Assembly: GCA_910585535.1 (NCBI GenBank)
Contig: CAJUFK010000071.1
Span: 1-17,300, forward strand
Source: an uncultured Angelakisella sp.
GTDB lineage: Bacteria > Bacillota > Clostridia > Oscillospirales > Ruminococcaceae
Direction of reading: 5' to 3'
Length of the DNA stretch: 17,300 bases
In this document: positions 12,845 to 17,300 of the stretch, one piece after another
Numbering within the stretch: position 1 is the first letter of the stretch
Layout: each line of letters opens with the position of its first letter
The notes under the pieces: model-generated
Told to the model about the DNA's origin: nothing
The model's input: only the letters and a program-made list of their open reading frames with translations
Database searches by the model: none
Position numbers and translations under genes: made by a program

Positions 12845-12858
12845 ATGATAATTATCAT
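12845..12858. promoter_or_regulatory. 14-bp perfect palindrome upstream of the transporter operon
   Basis: ATGATAATTATCAT is perfectly self-complementary and lies 164 bases before the transporter start, in a short AT-rich stretch. It resembles the half-sites of Fur-family operators (GATAAT / ATTATC), but the spacing is shorter than the 7-1-7 layout. It could also contain a -10 box (TATGAT or GATAAT), though no good -35 is seen. A further imperfect hairpin (CTTGTC 12921-12926 / GACAAG 12940-12945) lies nearer the gene. Confidence 0.4.
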
Positions 12859-13021
12859 TCCACCTGCCAAGCCCGGAAACAGCCCGGCCCGCGTTTCCCC
12901 CCCTGTACCCAGGGAAGGAACTTGTCCTTCTGCATAAATGACAAGCCTTTTCCTGTAAGAACCGGCGGAGAGCCCGTCTGGCCGCTCCCCCCGCCGCCCC
13001 AAGCTATGAGGAGGAAATCCT

Positions 13022-14542
13022 ATGAATGAAAACACCACGAAAAAAACCGGTATGATGACCCGCTTCCTCAATTCGGTGGAGCGCGTTGGCAATAAAATGT
13101 GCGACCCGGTGACCCTCTTTGTCTGTATCTGTGTTATCATTATCCTCTGCTCCGCTATCTTCAACGGAGCTTCCGTCGTCAATCCCGCCACCAACGAGCC
13201 CATTACCGTCACCAGCCTTTTGACCTTCCAAAACCTGGTCTGGATGCTCTCCAGCTTCACCTCCAACATCGCAAACTTCCCAACCCTTATCCTGGGGCTG
13301 GTGGTGGTCCTGGGAGTGGGCCTCTTTGAGACCACCGGCCTGGCCTCCGCCCTGATGCGGGTGTCGGTCCTCAAGGCGCCCCCCAAGCTCATCGTCCCCC
13401 TGCTCCTGATTATCAGTGTCAACTCCAACATCGCCGGGGACGCGGGCTTCCTCATCATGCCCATGATCGGCGCCATGATCTTCGGGGCAATGGGCAAGAA
13501 TCCCATCGCCGGTATGGCCCTTTGCTACGCCGGTGTGGCCGGCGGCTTTTCCGCCAACTTTATGGTGGGCTCCACCGACGCCCTTCTCATCGGGTATACC
13601 GGTCCCGCCGCCCAGTTCATTGATCCCGGCTACAACGCCAACATCATGTGCAACTGGTACTTTATGGCCGCCTCCGCCGTCTTCCTGGCCATTGTGGGCA
13701 CCGTTGTAAACAAGGCCTTTGTAGAGCCCCGCCTGGGCCAGTACCACGGGGAGCTGGAGCAGACCACCACCCAGGTCACGGACACCGAGCGTAAAGGCCT
13801 GCGGGCAGCGGGAATCGCTTTCCTGGTGCTGGTGGTGGTCCTGGTGGCCATCTGCGTCCCAGCCGATTCCCCCATGCGGGACGGGAACGGCGATCTGCTG
13901 GGCTACGCCGGAGGACTCATCCAGGGCATCGTTCCCATTATCATGCTGGTGTTCTTCGTCCCCTCGGTGGCTTACGGCTTTGCCACCGGGCAGTATAAAA
14001 ACGACAAGGACCTGGTAAAGGCCCTGGTGGCCGCCGTCAGTTCCATGTCCGGCTATGTCACCTTCTGCATCGTCGCCGCCCAGATGATCGCCTACTTCAA
14101 CAAGAGCTGCCTGGGCACCTACATCGCCATCAGCGGGGCCAACTTCCTGCGGAGCATCAACCTTACCGGCATCCCCCTTATCATCCTGTTCATCCTGCTC
14201 TGCTCCCTTATCAACATTCTGGTGGCTTCGGCCAGCGCCAAGTGGGCCTTCCTGGCCCCGGTGTTCGTCCCCATGTTCATGCTCCTGGGGTACGACCCCT
14301 CCTTTACCCAGGTCCTCTACCGGATCGGTGACTCCATCACCAACCCCATCACCCCTATGTTCGCCTACTTCGCCATGCTGGTGGGCCTGGCCCAGAAGTA
14401 CGATAAGAAGGCCGGGATGGGCAGCCTCATGTCCTGCCTCCTCCCCTACTCCCTGGCATATTTCGTAATGTGGAGCCTGTTCATCATCCTGTGGATCACC
14501 GTGGGCATCCCCCTGGGACCCGGCGGGGCTATCCACCTGTAA
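13022..14542 (+). CDS. AbgT family transporter
   Basis: The 506-residue membrane protein has the length and motifs of the AbgT family. E. coli AbgT imports p-aminobenzoyl-glutamate, and some relatives export sulfonamides. About 12 membrane segments are visible. Family motifs are NSNIAGDAGFLIMPMIG (134-150), followed by GGFSANFMVGSTDALL, then SASAKWAFLAPVFVPM (from 403) and GDSITNPITPM, the paired hairpin regions of the fold. GAGGAGG just before the ATG at 13022 sets the start. Two amidohydrolase genes follow on the same strand, suggesting that the cargo is imported and hydrolysed. The real substrate is unknown; p-aminobenzoyl-glutamate is only one possibility. Confidence 0.93.
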   Translation: MNENTTKKTGMMTRFLNSVERVGNKMCDPVTLFVCICVIIILCSAIFNGASVVNPATNEPITVTSLLTFQNLVWMLSSFTSNIANFPTLILGLVVVLGVGLFETTGLASALMRVSVLKAPPKLIVPLLLIISVNSNIAGDAGFLIMPMIGAMIFGAMGKNPIAGMALCYAGVAGGFSANFMVGSTDALLIGYTGPAAQFIDPGYNANIMCNWYFMAASAVFLAIVGTVVNKAFVEPRLGQYHGELEQTTTQVTDTERKGLRAAGIAFLVLVVVLVAICVPADSPMRDGNGDLLGYAGGLIQGIVPIIMLVFFVPSVAYGFATGQYKNDKDLVKALVAAVSSMSGYVTFCIVAAQMIAYFNKSCLGTYIAISGANFLRSINLTGIPLIILFILLCSLINILVASASAKWAFLAPVFVPMFMLLGYDPSFTQVLYRIGDSITNPITPMFAYFAMLVGLAQKYDKKAGMGSLMSCLLPYSLAYFVMWSLFIILWITVGIPLGPGGAIHL

Positions 14543-14566
14543 ACCGGAATCGAAGCATCATCCAAT

Positions 14567-14598
14567 GGGGGAGGGTGTCCTTGGGGGCTCCCTCCCCC
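14567..14598 (+). other. Intercistronic hairpin between transporter and first amidohydrolase
   Basis: GGGGGAGGG (14567-14575) pairs perfectly with CCCTCCCCC (14590-14598). It lies between the transporter stop and the AAGGAGG ribosome site of the next gene and has no T-run. It may set relative expression by partial termination or RNA processing. Confidence 0.6.
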
Positions 14599-14617
14599 GA
14601 GAAAAAGGAGGTTCTCC

Positions 14618-15835
14618 ATGGGTACACGAATTGACCATCTCACCATTTACAACGGAACCGGCGGCAAGGAGGTTGGGGCCTCCCTCCTCTTTGACGAGAC
14701 CGGCATTCTGGCCGCGGGCCGGGATGTGATACAGGCCCCGGCGGAGGAGGTCCTGGACGGGACCGGTCTCACCTGCACCCCCGGCTGGGTCCAGAGCCAC
14801 AGCCATATCGCCCTGGACGGCCATCCCAATATGCAGGCCCAGGTGGCCCGGGACAACAGCGAATCGGCGGTGATGGCCAGCGCCGTCCGGAACTGCCTGC
14901 GCTGCCTGAAAAGCGGGGTGGCGGCGGTGCGGGATATGGGCACCGCTTTCGACGTCTCCATCCGCCTGCGCCAGGTCATCCAGGAGGGCCGGATCCTGGG
15001 TCCCCGGATCTACGCCCCGGGGCGGGTCCTCTGCATGACCGGAGGCCACGGGGCCGACTTCGGCATTGAGGTAGACGGTCCCCACGAGGCCCGAAAGGCG
15101 GCCCGGGGACAGATCAAACGAGGGGCGGATCTCTTAAAGATCATGGCCACCGGCGGAGGACAGTCCCGGGGGATGAAGGCCGGGGTCCCCCAGCTGAATC
15201 TTGAGGAGATCCGGGCCATTACAGAGGAGGCCCGCCACGCTGGAGTGCCCACCGCTGCCCACGCCCAGGGCAAAGAAGGGGTGATGAACTGCCTCCGGGC
15301 CGGGGTGGAGAGCATCGAGCATGGGGTCACCCTGGACGACGAGCAGATCGAGCTGATGGTAAAGCAGGAGACCTTCTTCTGCCCCACCCTGGCGGGGCTG
15401 TGGTATGTCATCGAAAAGGGGGTTGCCGCAGGCATCCCGCCCTATGTGGTGGAAAAGTGCAAGCTCCAGGCCGAGACTCATTTTTCCGGTTTTGAGAAGG
15501 CGTACAAGGCCGGGGTTCGGATTCTGGCAGGGACCGATGCAGGGATCCCCTTTACCTATCAGGACGACATCGCCGCCGAGTTTGTTTTGATGCACCGGTA
15601 CGGGATGCCGGTGAGGGAGATCATCACCGCCGCCACCTACACCCCCGCCCAGGCTTTGCGGGTGGAACAAAAGACCGGATCCATTGAGGCCGGGAAATGG
15701 GCCGACCTCACCCTTATGGAGGGGGACCCGGAGGAGGATCTGGAGGCTTTCCGCCGGGTACGGATGGTCTACAAGGGAGGCCGGCTGGCGTACAGCAGGG
15801 AGAACGGCAGAGACTGGTTCCTGCCGGTTCTGTAG
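14618..15835 (+). CDS. Amidohydrolase family protein (metal-dependent hydrolase) 1
   Basis: The 405-residue protein belongs to the amidohydrolase superfamily (PF01979), in the group of imidazolonepropionase- and Xaa-Pro dipeptidase/carboxypeptidase-like enzymes. Metal-site residues appear in order: H61 and H63 (QSHSHIALDG), a likely carboxylated lysine K174 (LLKIMATGG), H215 (AAHAQG), H235 (IEHG) and D307 (GTDAG). A C-terminal beta segment follows (AGKWADLTLMEGDP). It is expected to hydrolyse an amide bond, perhaps of an N-acyl or peptidyl amino acid, in the cytoplasm, as no signal peptide is seen. AAGGAGG lies 7 bases before the ATG. It is 75 bases after the transporter gene and 15 before a paralogue. 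Confidence 0.93.
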   Translation: MGTRIDHLTIYNGTGGKEVGASLLFDETGILAAGRDVIQAPAEEVLDGTGLTCTPGWVQSHSHIALDGHPNMQAQVARDNSESAVMASAVRNCLRCLKSGVAAVRDMGTAFDVSIRLRQVIQEGRILGPRIYAPGRVLCMTGGHGADFGIEVDGPHEARKAARGQIKRGADLLKIMATGGGQSRGMKAGVPQLNLEEIRAITEEARHAGVPTAAHAQGKEGVMNCLRAGVESIEHGVTLDDEQIELMVKQETFFCPTLAGLWYVIEKGVAAGIPPYVVEKCKLQAETHFSGFEKAYKAGVRILAGTDAGIPFTYQDDIAAEFVLMHRYGMPVREIITAATYTPAQALRVEQKTGSIEAGKWADLTLMEGDPEEDLEAFRRVRMVYKGGRLAYSRENGRDWFLPVL

Positions 15836-15850
15836 GGAAGGAGAGAAGCT

Positions 15851-17089
15851 ATGGAAACCATACTACAACATGGAAACCTTATTGATGGCCTGTCGTCCCA
15901 GCCCTTGGCGGACAGCCTGGTCGTTTACGAGGGGGACAAGATCCTCTACGCCGGGCCCTACCGCCGGGAGGAGGCGGAACGGTATCCCCAGGCGGAGGTC
16001 CTGGACGTCACCGGCAAAACGGTGATGCCGGGGCTCATTGACGCCCATGTTCATCTGACCCTTTATGGAAAGCCCTCCAGCGTCATGGACTTTTTGGTGG
16101 ATTCGGCCACCTACACCGCCCTTAAGGCGGCGGACTGCGCCAAAAAGCTGCTGGAGGCAGGCTTTACCACAGTGCGGACCATGGGGGACAAGGCCTCCGC
16201 CGATTTCGCGGTAAAGCGGGCCATCAACGAGGGGATGATCCCGGGACCCCGGCTCCTCACCAGCGGCAAAGGGATCTCCATTACCGGGGGGCACGGGGAT
16301 TTTGTCCCCGGGGACGTTCAGCTGGACACCATCGGGGAGACCTGCGACGGGGTGGACCAGGTGCGCCGGGCGGTTCGCGACCGGCTGAAGAACAACGCCG
16401 ACAACATCAAGCTCATGGCCACCGGCGGGGGGAACTCCCCAGGGCCGGGGACCGTCTCCCAGCTAAGTGAGGAGGAGATGCGGGTGGCCGTGGAGGAGGC
16501 CGCCAACCGCGGGGTTCTCACCGCCGCCCACTGCATCGGCGCCGACGGCATCAAGCGGGCCATCCGGGCGGGGGTGCGGACCATCGAACACGGCAGCTTC
16601 CTGGACGACGAGGGCATTGAGATGATGCTCCGGGGGGACCACTACCTGGTGCCCACCCTCTGCGCCTTCCGCACCCTGAAATACGGGCCGGAGGGCGGCG
16701 TGCCCGACTACGTTTTGGAGAAGATCCGGCTCTTTGCCACCGCCCACTACAAGGGTCTGGAAAAGGCGTACAAGGCGGGGGTGCGGATCGTCTGCGGCAC
16801 CGACACCGGGACCCCCTTTAACTACCACGGGGAAGGGGCCGAGGAGCTGGAGATGTACACCAAGGTGGGGATGACCCCCATGGAGGCCATCAAGACGGCC
16901 ACCAGCGTGGCGGCGGAGTGTCTGCGCCAGGGGGACGTTGGGGTACTAGCGGCGGGAAAGACCGCTGACCTGCTGATCGTAGACGGGGACCCGGTGGTGG
17001 ACATTGGGGTGTTGCAGGACAAGGGAAAGATAAAGGTTATCCACGGCCCTGCGGCCGCAGGCAGACCCTCCCCGCCGCTCCGCGGCTAA
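15851..17089 (+). CDS. Amidohydrolase family protein 2, with repeat-derived C-terminus
   Basis: This 412-residue protein is a paralogue of the preceding gene. It has the same metal-site order: H66 and H68 (DAHVHL), K187 (IKLMATGG), H227 (AAHC), H247 (IEHG) and D318 (GTDTG). Both proteins share the EKAYKAGVRI segment before the last Asp. Different loops (for example YHGEGAEELEMY) suggest a different substrate preference. The ATG follows GAAGGAGAG. The last 15 or so residues, HGPAAAGRPSPPLRG, do not look like the family's usual end (a short beta strand such as VIKDGK) and are encoded by the tail of repeat copy C, whose GCGGCTAAC supplies the stop. The active-site part is complete, so the enzyme may still work. 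Confidence 0.92.
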   Translation: METILQHGNLIDGLSSQPLADSLVVYEGDKILYAGPYRREEAERYPQAEVLDVTGKTVMPGLIDAHVHLTLYGKPSSVMDFLVDSATYTALKAADCAKKLLEAGFTTVRTMGDKASADFAVKRAINEGMIPGPRLLTSGKGISITGGHGDFVPGDVQLDTIGETCDGVDQVRRAVRDRLKNNADNIKLMATGGGNSPGPGTVSQLSEEEMRVAVEEAANRGVLTAAHCIGADGIKRAIRAGVRTIEHGSFLDDEGIEMMLRGDHYLVPTLCAFRTLKYGPEGGVPDYVLEKIRLFATAHYKGLEKAYKAGVRIVCGTDTGTPFNYHGEGAEELEMYTKVGMTPMEAIKTATSVAAECLRQGDVGVLAAGKTADLLIVDGDPVVDIGVLQDKGKIKVIHGPAAAGRPSPPLRG

Positions 17090-17300
17090 CGGTTGTGCCT
17101 GGAGTCGGATGCAGTAAAAGGCGGGAGGTAGTAATACCCCTTGCCAAGTTGCGGGGGGCGATTTTGCGCTTCGGACAAAACGCCGTTAAGACTCCAGGCA
17201 GGACCCACGATAACCACTGCGTAACAAAGGGTCTAAAAGTTTCGCTCAAGCCTTTTCAAAGGCTGGGCATAGTCCATGTTGGGCGCAGCCCACGTCCGGA
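17042..17300 (-). repeat. Dispersed modular repeat, copy C (cut by window end)
   Basis: Read on the minus strand this segment matches copy A from about 1040 to 1285. It shares the GGGC-gca-GCCC hairpin, CCTTTGTTAC-n-CAGTGGTTAT, the inverted pair GACTCCAGG (17190-17198) / CCTGGAGTC (17098-17106), GTTAGCCGCGGAGCGGCGGGGAGGG and the GCGGCCGC tail. It contains the module missing from copy B. Its tail lies inside the 3' end of the second amidohydrolase gene, and the copy continues beyond the window. Confidence 0.75.

Noticed and set aside
13004..14536. Long open frame antisense to the AbgT-family transporter
   Set aside because: The translation is Gly/His/Asp-rich and repetitive, typical of reading opposite a GC-rich membrane-protein gene, and the sense frame has clear family motifs.
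1..17300. CRISPR array, tRNA, rRNA, prophage or intact insertion sequence
   Set aside because: No regularly spaced repeats, no tRNA T-arm-like sequence with a matching fold, and no transposase, integrase or phage structural gene were recognised. The repeats present are short, modular and non-coding.

Overview
The window looks like chromosome from a GC-rich, Gram-positive gut Clostridium, most likely the family Oscillospiraceae (Flavonifractor/Lawsonibacter/Intestinimonas-like). The basis is strong AGGAGG ribosome sites, sigma-A promoters, an ECF-transporter S component, a clostridial sirohaem/ferredoxin protein, and large GC-rich intergenic islands packed with short hairpins. The genus is inference.

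Layout. 1-1308: no gene, a hairpin-rich island followed by repeat copy A, which ends beside the mnmE ribosome site. 1309-2703: mnmE, standing alone. 2704-3217: AT-rich intergenic region with hairpins and a terminator. 3218-3772 (minus): ECF S component with a strong promoter and an attenuator-like leader. 3971-4404: repeat copy B. 4405-4750: further repeat modules and a possible coding remnant. 4751-5362: DUF2461 gene lacking its usual N-terminus. 5542-6564: tocopherol-cyclase-like protein, overlapping tail to tail with a cardiolipin synthase (6431-8038, minus). That synthase is translationally coupled to an upstream sulfite/nitrite reductase-like protein (8035-8946, minus). 9085-9300: a headless 3' gene remnant. 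9441-10145 (minus): Crp/Fnr regulator. 10387-12114: a class V aminotransferase-fold enzyme followed by an ElaA-type GNAT acetyltransferase. 12115-13021: no gene; a terminator, an orphan promoter, hairpin island D and a palindrome. 13022-17089: an AbgT-family transporter followed by two tandem amidohydrolases. 17042-17300: repeat copy C, which also encodes the last residues of the second amidohydrolase.

How the genes may work together. The clearest functional unit is transporter + amidohydrolase + amidohydrolase: import of an acylated amino acid or peptide-like compound and its hydrolysis inside the cell. The divergent Crp/Fnr gene and the aminotransferase/GNAT pair share one intergenic region and could be linked by regulation. 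The sirohaem protein/cardiolipin synthase pair is one transcription unit.

The most unusual content is non-coding. A modular family of hairpin repeats (copies A, B, C and the related island D) lies in most gaps. Its copies end within a few bases of a ribosome site, a promoter and a stop codon, and its paired stems stay paired while their sequences differ. No CRISPR array, rRNA, tRNA, complete insertion sequence or prophage was seen.
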